64,000 bases of DNA from JABFSA01 sp963827515 (GCA_963827515.1 CAWHBF010000025.1:310001-374000), one strand, 5' to 3'. Counted from the first letter of the stretch, positions 43,532 through 53,936 are shown. Program-made: numbers and translations. The notes: a model not told the origin generated them from the letters alone.

Positions 43532-45241
43532 ATGACTCGTGGGACCATCGCTGCGCTCGCGGGTGTGCTGACTGCGGGTGCGGTTTCCATCCTCTCCGCG
43601 CAGGGCGCACCCGATCTGATTCTGTCGAACGGCAAGATCATTACCGTCGACGAGCGGTTCACGATCGCGCAGGCGGTTGCGATTCGCGGCGACCAAGTCG
43701 TCGCGGTCGGCACGAATCAGGAGATCGACCGTCTTGCCGGGGCTGGCGCGCGCCGCATCGACCTGCGCGGCCGGGCGGTCATTCCCGGCCTCATCGACAA
43801 CCACATGCACCTGCTGCGATACGGCACCACCTGGCGCTACGAAGTGCGCTGGGATGGAATCGAGTCGCGGAAGGTGGCGCTCGAGATGCTTCGGGCACGT
43901 ACGCAGGCGGTGAAGCCGGGCGAGTGGATCTACACCCTTGGCGGCTGGGCGCTCGAACAGTTTGCCGACAACCCGAACGCCGTTCACGCGCGAGGAACTG
44001 GACAAGATCGCGCCGAACCACCCCGTGTTTCTGCAGGCGTCGTACTTCGAAGCCTTTCTCAACAGCAAGGCGCTCGAGGTGCTGGGTATTGACACCGCGT
44101 CCGTAGGGCGGGCTCCGCGAACCGGACCCGCCGTTCCCGAAGTCCCGCGAAGCGGCCCCGCCACTCCCGATGCCGCGGGCGTTGATCGCGACGCGGCCGG
44201 CCGCGCGACAGGTCGACTGAACGAGGCCGGGTTCCGGGCGCTGGTTGGCAAGTTGCCGACGGCTTCAGATAACGAGATCGAAGCGAGCACGTTGGGGATG
44301 ATCCGTGAGCTGAGCCGCTCCGGGTTGACGACGTTCGGCAGTTCAGGTTGCGAAGCGGATCTCCTGAAGCGCTATCGGCAGTGGGCCGATCAAGGACGGC
44401 TCGATGTGCGGGTGTTCTGCATCACCGCGCCCGGCGGGGGCGGCAACGTGAACGAGCTCCTGCCGCGTATCGCCCAGATGAAGCTCTTTCAGGGTGACAA
44501 GTTCATCGATCATCACACGTACGGAGAAGGGGTGCTCGGCGCGTTGTCCGATCCGATGTTCGAGCATCGGGGGGAGACACGGGCGGAAGATCTCGCCCAA
44601 TGGCGGCGCATTGTGACGGAAATCGCCAAGGCTGGCCTGCCGCTCCACGTGCACACGAACTTCGAAGAAACGATCGATGCATTTCTCGATCAGATCGAGA
44701 TCGTGAACAAAGAGTACCCGTCAGGAATCTGCGCTGGGCGCTGGCTCATCTGAACCAGCCGACGGCGGCACAGCTCGAGCGCATGAAGACGCTTGGCCTC
44801 TACGCCGCCGTGCATCCATGGGCGGTGATCAACGGCGGCATCAACGTGCGTCAGTTTGGCGATGCGGCATACGACATGGCGCCGCTTGCCACGATTCAGC
44901 GCAGCGGGATCACATGGGGCCTGGGCAGCGACGGCAGCCGAGCCAATCAGATTCTGCCGTTTCATACGCTCGGCTGGGCGGTCACCGGGAAGATGGTCGG
45001 TGGCATGAAGGTGCTGAGGCAGCCGATCAGCCGTGAGGATGCGCTCATCGCGCACACGCGCAAGAACGCCTATCTCGTCTTCCAGGAAAACAACCTCGGA
45101 TCCATTCAAGCAGGGAAGCTCGCGGACCTCGTGGTCCTCGATCGCGACTACCTGACCGTCCCGGCGGAGGAAATCAAGGACATCAAGCCCACGATGACAA
45201 TCGTGGGCGGACGAATCGTGTACGATGCGGCGGCTCGTTAA
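43532..45241 (+). CDS. Exported amidohydrolase paralogue with in-frame repeat, two frameshifts
   Basis: This close paralogue of the preceding gene shares IVTVDERFTIAQAVAI-type N-terminus, GRAVIPGLIDNHMHLLR, LPLHVHTNFEETIDAFLDQIE and AGKLADLVVLDRDYLTVPAEEIKDIKP. Two one-base losses in C or G runs (near 43985 and 44735) split it into three; joined it gives about 569 residues. Between VLGIDTAS and RDAAGRATGRLNE it has about 27 residues (VGRAPRTGPAVPEVPRSGPA...) encoded by the palindromic element 44103-44162, where the paralogue has only a short linker before RDAAGRPTG. A TonB receptor gene follows 18 bases later. Confidence 0.87.
44103..44162. repeat. GTAGGGCGGGC palindromic element inside an amidohydrolase gene
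   Basis: The 60-base copy begins GTAGGGCGGGCTCCGCG and includes a second half (AAGTCCCGCGAAGCGGCCCCGCC) so it is a doubled unit. Its length is a multiple of three and the gene's frame runs through it. The neighbouring paralogue lacks it at the equivalent place, showing that it is an insertion. Confidence 0.9.
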
Positions 45242-45259
45242 CCTGACAAGGAGAGTGCA

Positions 45260-48124
45260 ATGGCGGTGTTCATAGTGAGACGGCTGTTCCTCCTCGCAGC
45301 GCTGCTGGCGCTGCCGTACGCGGCCTACGCGCAGGAAGCGGTCCTGACAGGAACGATCTCGGACTCGACGGGCGGCGTCCTGCCCGGCGTGACGGTGACG
45401 GCGGTCCATGGGGCCACAGGAAACCGGTTCGAGGCGGTCACCGACGAGCGCGGCGCGTACCGCATTTCCGCCCGCGTTGGCGAGTACCAGATCACAGCGG
45501 CGCTGCAGGGGTTTGCGACCGTCACTCGTCCCGGGCTGCAGGTCCTCGTGGGACAGACAGCGGTCGTCAACATGCAGATGGCGCCATCCACCGTCCAGGA
45601 GACGGTCACCGTTACGGCAGAGACACCCCTGCTCAACGTGTCGACGTCGAGCCTGGGTGGCAACATCGATCCCCGCCAAGTGCAGGAGCTGCCCGTTCAA
45701 GGCCGCAACTGGATGTCGCTCGCCATGCTCGCACCGGGCAGTCGGATGACGTCGCCGGCCGCGACCACGCCGCTGCCCGACAGAAATACCGGTGAGCAGC
45801 GGGAGTTCCAGTTCAGCATCGACGGTCAGGCGGTCGCCTCCGAGCTCGGGTACGGGGCGCAGCCTCGATACAGTCAGGACTCCATCGCGGAGTTCCAGTT
45901 CATCTCGAACAGGTTCGACGCGACACAGGGTCGTTCGTCGGGCGTGCAGGTCCGGGCGATCACGCGATCTGGCACCAACACCTTCGCCGGCTCGGTCCGG
46001 GGCAATTTCCGGGACAGCACGTTCAACGCGGAGAACCCGGTGCTCAATCGCGTCGTCCCGATCGACAACCAGCAGCTCGCGTTTACCCTCGGTGGGCCCA
46101 TTCTGCGAGACAAACTTCATTTCTTTGGGCACTTTGAGTTGGAGCGCGAGCCTCGAACGAGTGTGTGGAACACGCCGTACCCTGCCTTCAACGTCGAGCT
46201 CAGCGACACCGAGACGATCAAGATGGGCGGCGGCCGCGTGGACTACCAGCTCTCCACGCAGGCTCGTCTGATGGGCAAAGCGTCGGAGGGCCGGCGCTGG
46301 CGCCCGTTCGACCCGGGCAACACGAGCCACGCCGCCGCGACCGGCACGACCGCTGATACCAACCGGGAGTACCTCGCACAACTGACACAGGTGTTGAGCA
46401 ATCGCGCCGTCAACGAGGTCAAGGTGGGAAAGACCAGATGGATCTTCGAGAATGCGAATCTGACCACCTGGTCGAATCACTGGCAAGCCGCCAACGGGGT
46501 GACGACGGGTTCACCCCGTATCACGTTCAGCACCTTCACGATCGGTGGCAACGTGTTCTACCCCAGACACGGCGCCCAGGACATCTGGAGCGTACGGGAT
46601 GACTTCACGTTTTCGTACGACGCACGCGGTCGTCACGATCTGAGAACGGGCGTGGAGTATCAGCGGTATGTGGACGACGGGAACAACTGTCAGGTCTGCA
46701 TGGGACGTATCGACGCGCGCAACGGTCCGACGCCCGCCAATATCGAGGCCCTGTTCCCGGATTCGTTCAATGCGGATACCTGGAACCTGGCGGCCATCTC
46801 GCCCCTGGTTCGCACCTATGACATCGGCGTCGGCGACTACACAACACACGATGTGCGCCCGCAGTTTGGCGTGTGGCTGCAGGACGACTGGCAGATATCG
46901 TCGGCGTTGACGCTCAACCTGGGGCTCCGGTACGACATCAGCATGAACGCCAACGGGAACGAGTACGCCGTGCCGCCGTTCCTCGAGGGAGACCGTCCCA
47001 ATGACACCAACAACCTGCAGCCACGTGTCGGGTTCGCGTACCAGATGGGCGACCGCACTGTCCTGCGCGGCGGCTCGGGCCTTTACTTCGCCGTCCCGCT
47101 GTCGGTAGAGACGTTCTGGATGGCACAGATCAACCGGCTCGCAGTGATTCAGCTCACGAATGACGGACGCGCTAACTTCGCGGCCGACCCGTTCAACGGG
47201 CGACCCCTACCGACACTGGAGCAAGCCAACGAGCGGTTCTGCCACGTCCGCAACGTGCCGGGCTGTCTGCGACGGTCGATCCAGGAGTTGATGTCCCTCG
47301 ATGAATACGGCCGGGATCTCGGCCGAACGTGGCAGACGACGATGGGTGTGCAGCATCAATTCGGGGACGTGATGGCGTTCGAAGCCGATTACGTTTACAG
47401 CCAGGGTCGCCATGAAAAGGACATCATCGACAACGTCAACCTGACCTTCAATCCGACTACCGGCGCCAACTACCCGTTCTCGGACATCGCCCGCCGCGCG
47501 TATCCGGAATACGGTCTCATTTCAATGGCGGCCCGGACCGGCTGGTCGAGTTACCACGCGCTGCAGACGTCGTTCACGCGACGGCTCCGCAACCGGTGGC
47601 AGGCCTCGGCGACCTATACGCTGTCTGGGCTCTGGAATGCCGAGGCGCCGCCTCACAGCGGAATGCCCCAGGTGCCCTTCCCGGTAGCGGAGGACTTCGG
47701 AGGAGAGTTCACCTTGGACGCGACCGACTTGCGCCAGCGGGCGGTGCTCAACGGCATCTGGCAGGTCGGACGCGGCTTTCAGGCGAGCGGGCTGCTCTAT
47801 CTGGGCATCGGTGAGCGAGCCGTGACGAGCTACGGTGGCGATGTGCGTGGGTTCGGTGCGGCGGGCAGCGCCCGCTATCGTCCCGACGGCACGATCGTGC
47901 CGCGCAACAATTTTACGCAGCCGACTCGGCAGCGCGTAGACTTCCGCGTCCAACAGAGGATTCCGCTGCCCGGCCGCGCGGCGATCGACGGGATCGCCGA
48001 AGTCTTCAACGTCTTCAATTCAGAGAACTTCACCGTGGACACGGTGGAAAGCAGCGCGCAGTTCGGCCGCAATATCGTGGGGGAGAACCGCACGGTGCAG
48101 TTCGGATTCAGGCTGACGTTCTGA
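45260..48124 (+). CDS. TonB-dependent receptor with carboxypeptidase-regulatory domain
   Basis: The product of 954 residues starts at ATG 45260 after AAGGAGAG. It has a Sec signal (LFLLAALLALPYAAYAQ), a regulatory-like domain (AVLTGTISDSTGGVLPGVTVTAVHGATGNRFEAVTDERGAYRI), a plug with TVQETVTVTAETPLLNVSTSSLGGNIDPRQVQELPVQGRNW and a barrel of about 700 residues ending in IAEVFNVFNSENFTV and VQFGFRLTF. The gene at 49754 encodes a close paralogue, and the Tat-exported Rid protein lies between. It probably imports the compound handled by the two amidohydrolases upstream. Confidence 0.95.
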   Translation: MAVFIVRRLFLLAALLALPYAAYAQEAVLTGTISDSTGGVLPGVTVTAVHGATGNRFEAVTDERGAYRISARVGEYQITAALQGFATVTRPGLQVLVGQTAVVNMQMAPSTVQETVTVTAETPLLNVSTSSLGGNIDPRQVQELPVQGRNWMSLAMLAPGSRMTSPAATTPLPDRNTGEQREFQFSIDGQAVASELGYGAQPRYSQDSIAEFQFISNRFDATQGRSSGVQVRAITRSGTNTFAGSVRGNFRDSTFNAENPVLNRVVPIDNQQLAFTLGGPILRDKLHFFGHFELEREPRTSVWNTPYPAFNVELSDTETIKMGGGRVDYQLSTQARLMGKASEGRRWRPFDPGNTSHAAATGTTADTNREYLAQLTQVLSNRAVNEVKVGKTRWIFENANLTTWSNHWQAANGVTTGSPRITFSTFTIGGNVFYPRHGAQDIWSVRDDFTFSYDARGRHDLRTGVEYQRYVDDGNNCQVCMGRIDARNGPTPANIEALFPDSFNADTWNLAAISPLVRTYDIGVGDYTTHDVRPQFGVWLQDDWQISSALTLNLGLRYDISMNANGNEYAVPPFLEGDRPNDTNNLQPRVGFAYQMGDRTVLRGGSGLYFAVPLSVETFWMAQINRLAVIQLTNDGRANFAADPFNGRPLPTLEQANERFCHVRNVPGCLRRSIQELMSLDEYGRDLGRTWQTTMGVQHQFGDVMAFEADYVYSQGRHEKDIIDNVNLTFNPTTGANYPFSDIARRAYPEYGLISMAARTGWSSYHALQTSFTRRLRNRWQASATYTLSGLWNAEAPPHSGMPQVPFPVAEDFGGEFTLDATDLRQRAVLNGIWQVGRGFQASGLLYLGIGERAVTSYGGDVRGFGAAGSARYRPDGTIVPRNNFTQPTRQRVDFRVQQRIPLPGRAAIDGIAEVFNVFNSENFTVDTVESSAQFGRNIVGENRTVQFGFRLTF

Positions 48125-48133
48125 GCGAGGAAC

Positions 48134-48238
48134 TAGAGCGGCCGCGTTTCGACGTAGAGACGCACAGCTTCAGCGATTGCGCGTGTCCTGTCGTGAGGCT
48201 TAAGCCTCCGCTCTACGCCGAATCGACAAACGGTCTAA
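48134..48238. repeat. Diverged bipartite hairpin element
   Basis: The same order as 13631-13729 is recognisable: TAGAGCGGCCGCGTTTCGAC, GTAGAGACGCACAGCTTCAG, GAGGCTTAAGCCTCCGCTC, TCTACGCCGAATCGAC and AAACGGTCTA. The first hairpin has lost pairing through small insertions, so this copy looks older. It fills the gap between the convergent receptor and Rid genes. Confidence 0.83.
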
Positions 48239-48262
48239 CACGATCGTTCGACCCGAACGTCG

Positions 48263-49639
48263 TTAGGCCTTCCGAGGGGCGACGGCGGTGATGTCGCAGA
48301 GGACCTTTGCGCCAGGTACGCCGCTCGGGACCACTCGTGTGGTCCTGCACGGACGCCAGGTGCCCATTCGCTCGGTCATCGGACTGAATGCCGCGCCTTC
48401 ACCGGTGCGGTCCAGCACGATGACGTGCTGCCACGTGACACCGGCAGCCTTCAGCATCCGCTCCACGTTGTCCACGAGCATCTTCTCCTGAGCGGCCGTG
48501 TCCTGCGGCAACGTGAAGCTGCCGGGGTTCCACGGATCGACATCGATCGGATACGCGGTAATGCCTGAGAAGTACACGAGGTCCACGTCACTCCTGACCC
48601 TGATGGCGGGAGCGAGCGACATCCCGGGCTCGACGAGGAGCGGTTCGACCCCGGGAAGGGGACCTTTGGCCGCCGGCGCCCGCCGCGGCGCAGCTGCAGT
48701 CATCTGATACAACACGTTCACGCCCGGCACGCCGGTGTTGGTGACACGAAGACTCGTGCTGCACGAGCGCCAGTCGCCCTGTTTCGCCCCGAAGTTCACA
48801 CCGCCGCCACCAGGAGCCGTGAAGCTCACCCGGAAAATCAGGTGCTGCCACGTGATGCCGGCGGCCTGAATGATGCGCTCGAGATTCTCGGTGGCCATCG
48901 CTCCGCGGGCGTCCGGGTCCGTCGGCAGCTTGAACTCGCCCGGGTTCCACGGGTCGACCTTGTACGGATAGGCCGTGAGCGCGGACATGAAGATCAGGTC
49001 CATGTCCTTACTCACCATGATGCCAGGCGCATATCCCGTTCGAGCCACGACCTCGGGACGCGGGAGGACTGAACTCAGACCCTTCACGGGAGCGGGAGTG
49101 GTGTACTTCTCCACGGCCGCAGAGTCTGGCACGACCCACATCTCGATCTCGAGCCTGGCCTGAGGCGATGACAGACCGTCGATCTCGTAAACGCTCATCG
49201 GCGGCCACGAATCGCGGAAGTAGTCCGCCATCACCGCTTCAATCTGCTTCGACTCGTCCAGACGCTTCTGGAAGCGCGTCACCTTGACGACGTGCTTCCA
49301 GTCAAGGCCCATCCAGTCGAGGATCTCCTTGTGGTTGCGCATCGTCAGCCGCGTCTGCAGTCGGATGTCCTCCGGCTGGACGATCTCTTCTTTCTCGAAG
49401 TGCGGATGGTTGTGGTACAGCTCCATCGACGTTTCGCCGGAATGCGGAATGATTCCGTTTGCGAGCGAAGCCCGCGAGAAAATGATTCGAGGGATGCCCG
49501 CTCGTGGCGGCGTGCCTTGTGCCGCCGCGGCCTCAGCCCACGCGGGCACGACTGAGGTGATGGCGCCCGCGGCGCCGGCGGCAACCGTTCCCCAGCCAAG
49601 CGACTTGAGAAGCTCTCGACGATCCATGTGGACTGCCAT
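48263..49639 (-). CDS. Tat-exported protein with three Rid (YjgF/RidA-like) domains
   Basis: The product of 458 residues begins with a twin-arginine signal (MDRRELLKSLGWGTVAAGAAGA) from ATG 49637-49639, preceded by GAAGGG. Three Rid-like domains follow: residues about 45-175 (HFEKEEIVQPEDIRLQTRLTMRNHKEILDWMGLDWKHVVKVTRF), 200-315 (MDLIFMSALTAYPYKVDPWNPGEFKLP, NLERIIQAAGITWQHLIFR) and 340-455 (VDLVYFSGITAYPIDVDPWNPGSFTLP, NVERMLKAAGVTWQHVIVL). The second and third are clearly internal repeats. Cytoplasmic RidA deaminates reactive enamines and imines; a conserved Arg near the C-terminus of each domain (LRVTNTGVPG, TRVVPSGVPG) would bind the substrate carboxylate. Export of a triple-Rid chain is uncommon. 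Confidence 0.87.
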   Translation of the reverse strand: MAVHMDRRELLKSLGWGTVAAGAAGAITSVVPAWAEAAAAQGTPPRAGIPRIIFSRASLANGIIPHSGETSMELYHNHPHFEKEEIVQPEDIRLQTRLTMRNHKEILDWMGLDWKHVVKVTRFQKRLDESKQIEAVMADYFRDSWPPMSVYEIDGLSSPQARLEIEMWVVPDSAAVEKYTTPAPVKGLSSVLPRPEVVARTGYAPGIMVSKDMDLIFMSALTAYPYKVDPWNPGEFKLPTDPDARGAMATENLERIIQAAGITWQHLIFRVSFTAPGGGGVNFGAKQGDWRSCSTSLRVTNTGVPGVNVLYQMTAAAPRRAPAAKGPLPGVEPLLVEPGMSLAPAIRVRSDVDLVYFSGITAYPIDVDPWNPGSFTLPQDTAAQEKMLVDNVERMLKAAGVTWQHVIVLDRTGEGAAFSPMTERMGTWRPCRTTRVVPSGVPGAKVLCDITAVAPRKA

Positions 49640-49652
49640 TGTTGTATCCCTT

Positions 49653-49746
49653 CGTCTTTGGTCTCTAGTCTCTGGTCTTTAGTTGGCCTTTAGTCCTTGG
49701 TCTCTGGTCGATGACGACCAAAGACCAGAGACTAGAGACTAGAGAC
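49653..49746. repeat. CTTTGGTCTCTAGTCTCTGG palindrome
   Basis: Left-hand direct units of GGTCTCTAGTCTCTGGTCTT and right-hand units of ACCAGAGACTAGAGACTAGA make a long inverted repeat around TGGTCGATGACGACCA. It fills nearly all of the 114 bases between the Rid gene start and the receptor stop. As the receptor and Rid genes lie on the same strand, it separates them and could stop readthrough from the receptor gene. Confidence 0.88.
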
Positions 49747-49753
49747 AGCCTTC

Positions 49754-52668
49754 CTAGAACGTCAACCGGAAGCCGAATTGGACGGTCCGGTTCGCACCAG
49801 CCACGTTTTGCATGTACTGCCGGCTGCTCTCATCCGTATTGACGGTCCAGTTGGGCGAGTTGAACAGGTTGAACACTTCGGCGATGCCATCGATGGCCAC
49901 GCGCCCCATCGGAATCCGTTGCTGCGCTCGCAGGTCGACCCGGCGTCGCGGTGGCTGCGTGAAGCTGTTGCGCGGGACGATCGTGCCATCCGGGCGGAGC
50001 CGCTGCCGTCGGAGGGCCTGTGCGCCGGCGCCGCCTCCGAGACCCCGCAGGTCTCCGCCGTACACGGTCGCAGCCCGTTCCCCGATGCCCGTGTAATAGA
50101 GGCCGCTCAACTGGAAGCCTCGGCCGACCTGCCAGATACCATTGAAGACTCGCCCTATGGCGGAGATCGGTGGAGCCGAGAGTGAATTCACCACCGAGGT
50201 CCGGCACGGCGTTGGTCACCTGTCCCAGACCGAAAAAGCCGTGCGGCAGCGCTTCTTCATCCCATATTCCCGACAGCGTGTAGGTGGCGGACGCCTGCCA
50301 GCGATTGCTCAGTCGCTTCGTCCACGCTGTCTGCAGCGCGTGATAGCTGGACCGGCCGGTGCGCACTTGCATCGAGATCAGGCCGAACTCCGGATACGCG
50401 CGGCGGGCGATGTCGGAGAAAGGATAGTTGGCACCCGTCGCCGGGTTGAACGTCAGGTTGGCGTTGTCGACGATGTCTTTCTCGTTGCGGCCCTGGCTGT
50501 AGACGTAGTCGGCTTCGACCGCCATGGTCGCGCCTATCTGACGCTGAACGCCGATTGACGACTGCCAGCTGCGCGCCAGCTCGATCGTGTAGTCCGGCAT
50601 CGCCAGCTCCTGGACTGTTTCGCGCAGACACCCGGGCACGGGGTTGATGTGGCAGAAGCGCGGCCGCGCCTGCTCCAGCGTCGGGAGCGGCTGGCCGTTG
50701 AGGGGATCGGCGGCGAAGTTCGGCCTGCCGTCGTTGGTGATTTGAATCACGCTGTTCTTGACCGCGTGAGCCATCCAGTAGGTTTCGACCGACAACGGCG
50801 TCCCGTAAGTAGAGCCCCGTCCCGCCGCGGAACACCGTGCGCTCGGTGGCGTGGTAGGCAAAACCGATCCGGGGCGCCACGTTGTTCGTGTCGTCGGGCT
50901 TGCCTGCCTCGACGAACGGGGGCACGCTGTACTCCTTGCCGCTGGCATTGACGCTCAGGTCGTATCGCACACCGAGATTCAGCGTCAGCTTCGGTGACAG
51001 CAGCCAGTCATCCTGCAACCACACGCCGAACTGAGGTCGCGTGTCGTCGGTGAAGAAGTCGCCAACTCCGACGTCGTACGTTCGGACCAGCGGGGAAATC
51101 GCCGCCAGATTCCAGGTGCCAGCGTTGAAGGCGTCCGGGAACAGCGCTTCGATATTGCTCGGCACGGGCCCGTTGCGAGCGTCGATGACGCCCATGCACC
51201 TCCGGCAGCTATGACCGTAGTCGCGGTCACGCAGGTACTCTGCGCCCGCCTTCAAGTCGTGGCGGCCTCGCCCTTCATACGAGAACGTGAAGTCGTCCCG
51301 GATGCTCCAGATCGTCTGGACCCCGTCCTGCGGATAGAACTGGTTGCCGGCGATGGTGAAGCCCGTGAACGTGATACGTGGCGATCCTGTCGTCACGCCG
51401 TCGGGATGCGAATCCGACTGGGTGGACGCCTGCCAGTGGTCCGACCACGTGGTCAGGTTGAGCTGATCGAAGAAATACTTGGCGTAGCCTCCCTTGATCT
51501 CGTTGACGGCGCGATTGCTCAGCACCTGCGACAACTGGCCGAGGTATTCCCAGTTCACGTCAGCCTGGGAGCCGGTTTCGGCCGGGTGGTTGGTGCTGCC
51601 CCCGCCGAACGGCTGAAACTTCTTCGCGTAGGACGCCTTACCCATGAGACGCACATCCGGCGACAGTTGATAGTCGAGGCGCCCTCCACCCAGCTTCACC
51701 GAGTCATTGCCCTCGAGCTCGACATTGAAGGCCGGATAGGGGGTGTTCCAGATGCTGACGCGCGGCTCGCGCTCGTATTCGAAATGCCCGAAGAAGTGCA
51801 GCTTGTCGCGTACGACCGGTCCACCGAGCGTGAAGGCGATCTGCTGATTGTCAACCGGCACGACGCGATTCAGTACCGGGTTCTCCGCGTTGAACTTGCT
51901 GTCGCGGAAGTTTCCACGGACCGAGCCCGAGAACATGTTCGTGCCGGAGCGCGTGATGGCGCGCACCTGCACGCCGGACGACCGTCCGGATGTGGCGTCG
52001 AATCGGTTCGAGATGAACTGGAATTCCCCGATGGACTCCTGACTGTAGCGCGGCTGGCCACCGAAGCCGCGCTCGGACGACACCTGCTGTCCATCGAGGA
52101 TGAGCTGAAATTCGCGCTGCTCGCCTATGTTTCGATCCGGCAACGGCGTCGTCGCGGCGTCGGATTGCATTCGGCTCCCTGGGGCGAGCATCGCCAGCGC
52201 CATCCAGTTGCGCCCCTGCACCGGCAGTTCCTGGACCTGCTCGGGACTGATGTTGCCACCCAGACTCGAGGTGGCCACGTTCAGCAGTGGCGTTTCTGCC
52301 GAAACGGTCACGGTTTCCTGCACCGTCGATGGTGCCATTTGCATGTCGATCGCCGCGGTCTGCCCAATCAGTAGCTGAATGCCGCTGCGCACCACCGTCG
52401 TAAAGCCCGTGAGCTCCGCGGTCAACTGGTAGCCACCAACGCGCGCCGGAATCCTGTAGATCCCGCGTTCGTCGCTCACTGTGTCGAACCGGTTTCCTGT
52501 CGCTTCGTGAATTGCGCTGATCGTGACGCCAGGCAGCACGCCGCCCGTCGAATCGGTGATGGTGCCCGTGAGCACCGCTTCCTGGGCATAGCCAGTTGCC
52601 GGCAGAGCCAGGAGTCCTATGCCTATCCAGATCAGTATCGACAGCCCTCGCATGATTGCTACCTTCAT
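49754..52668 (-). CDS. TonB-dependent receptor with carboxypeptidase-regulatory domain, two frameshifts
   Basis: This is a close paralogue of the receptor at 45260; joined length is about 970 residues. ATG 52666-52668 has GGAGAAGAC upstream. The signal (GIGLLALPATGYAQ) and the regulatory domain (AVLTGTITDSTGGVLPGVTISAIHEATGNRFDTVSDERGIYRI) are intact, as is SLGGNISPEQVQELPVQGRNW. Frame changes near 50820 and 50155 split the barrel; the middle piece includes VEADYVYSQGRNEKDIVDNANLTFNP and the end IDGIAEVFNLFNSPNWTV and VQFGFRLTF, matching the paralogue. Nucleotide differences from the paralogue show it is not a recent copy. Confidence 0.92.
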
Positions 52669-52889
52669 GTCTTCTCCAGCCTCGTGTTGTTGGGCAACAC
52701 GAAATCAGGAAACTTCCGCTGTTAATTGAGGCAGGAACGGCGAGGTCCGCGCCGAAGGAAAGACCAGCGTCGTGGCTGACCTAATCGTAAGAGGGACGGT
52801 AACGTACGGCGTCGAGCCGCGTCAATCGAGAGTCGTGCTGGTGATCGAGATCGTCTCAGACGATCGCCGGTGTTCGCGAGGTGTGGTGC

Positions 52890-53870
52890 TCAGTCTGCAG
52901 CAGGCGCGTCGCTGAGCACGCTCCACACCGCAAACGACAGACGGCGTCGATCGTGGCGCGCGATGTCCTTGCGCCAGAACTGGCCCACCACGAGCTCACA
53001 TTCGGGATCGACCTCGCCGATGGGCAGGGGAGACTTGTGCTCCACGGCGTAGCGGGCGAGCGCGTCGGGTGAGGTGCCATCTCCGTTGGCGATGATGACA
53101 TCCACCGGTCGTCCGACGGCCTGTCCGATCAAGCGCGCTGATTCGGCCGCCGTGAAACCCGCCATCCCTCGCCCTTCGGTGAGCAGGTTCGCGATAAGGA
53201 TGATAGGGCCGCGCACCTCGGCCAGCGCCTCTCTCACACCGCGCACGAGCAAGGGTGGCATCAGGCTCGTATAGAAGCTTCCCGGGCCGATGATCACGGC
53301 GTCGAACGACCGGATCGCGTCGGCAACGGCCGGATGGATAGACACGTCGGGCTCCAGCCAGAGCTTGTTGACCTGATGACCACGCGATTGCTCGGCGTCG
53401 ACTTCGACCTCACCTCGCGTGAGCGCTCCGTCGTGATACTCGGCGCAGATGGAGGCAAGCTCGATGGTGACGGGCCAGACCTTGCCGCGGCAACCGAGCA
53501 GACCTCGCAGGCCGTCCACCGCCGCCAGGAAGTCGCCGCTGTACTGCTCCATCATCGAGAGGAGCAGGTTGCCGCCGGTGTGTCCTGCGAGTTTGGCGTG
53601 GTGTTCGAGTGTGGGAAGGCGCGCGAGCAGCACGCGCCTGGCCTCGCCCTCGTTGCGCGCGAGCGCCAGGGCGCACTTCAGCACGTCGCCCGGCGGGAGC
53701 ACGCCCAGCTGGTCCCTCAGTTGCCCCGAACTTCCGCCGCTGTCGAACATCGTGACGACCGCATTGAGCGTGAGCCAGGGGTTGGACTTGAGGCCCCCAA
53801 GAAGGCTGGGAAGCCCGGTTCCGCCCCCCACGCACCCGATGTTCAACTCGCGTAGCTGCATCCCACCCAT
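52890..53870 (-). CDS. yvcK: YvcK/CofD-like gluconeogenesis factor
   Basis: The product of 326 residues is a cytoplasmic protein of the CofD-like group. The nucleotide-binding start is LNIGCVGGGTGLPSLLGGLK, followed by VTMFDSGGSSGQLRDQLGVLPPGDVLKCALAL, a conserved HTGGNLLLS block and later VIIGPGSFYTSLMPPLLVRG, IILIANLLTEGRGMAGF and YAVEHKSP. YvcK binds UDP-sugars in Bacillus and links carbon metabolism and cell-wall synthesis. It is usually next to RapZ and WhiA in Firmicutes; here it stands alone. The 221-base space between it and the receptor at 52668 holds no gene that I can recognise. Confidence 0.93.
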   Translation of the reverse strand: MGGMQLRELNIGCVGGGTGLPSLLGGLKSNPWLTLNAVVTMFDSGGSSGQLRDQLGVLPPGDVLKCALALARNEGEARRVLLARLPTLEHHAKLAGHTGGNLLLSMMEQYSGDFLAAVDGLRGLLGCRGKVWPVTIELASICAEYHDGALTRGEVEVDAEQSRGHQVNKLWLEPDVSIHPAVADAIRSFDAVIIGPGSFYTSLMPPLLVRGVREALAEVRGPIILIANLLTEGRGMAGFTAAESARLIGQAVGRPVDVIIANGDGTSPDALARYAVEHKSPLPIGEVDPECELVVGQFWRKDIARHDRRRLSFAVWSVLSDAPAAD

Positions 53871-53936
53871 TTTATCGGTCAGTTCGAGTGATTCGAATGG
53901 TCCGACATTCCCGTCGTTCGGCTACAATTCGGCCCG

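Noticed and set aside
44690..46486. Antisense frame of 598 codons across an amidohydrolase end and a receptor start
   Set aside because: It crosses two well-supported genes and their gap; composition is typical of a shadow frame.
52669..52889. Regulatory RNA or small gene between the receptor and yvcK
   Set aside because: No hairpin with a T run and no coding signal could be recognised; the stretch may only hold promoter sequence for the receptor gene.
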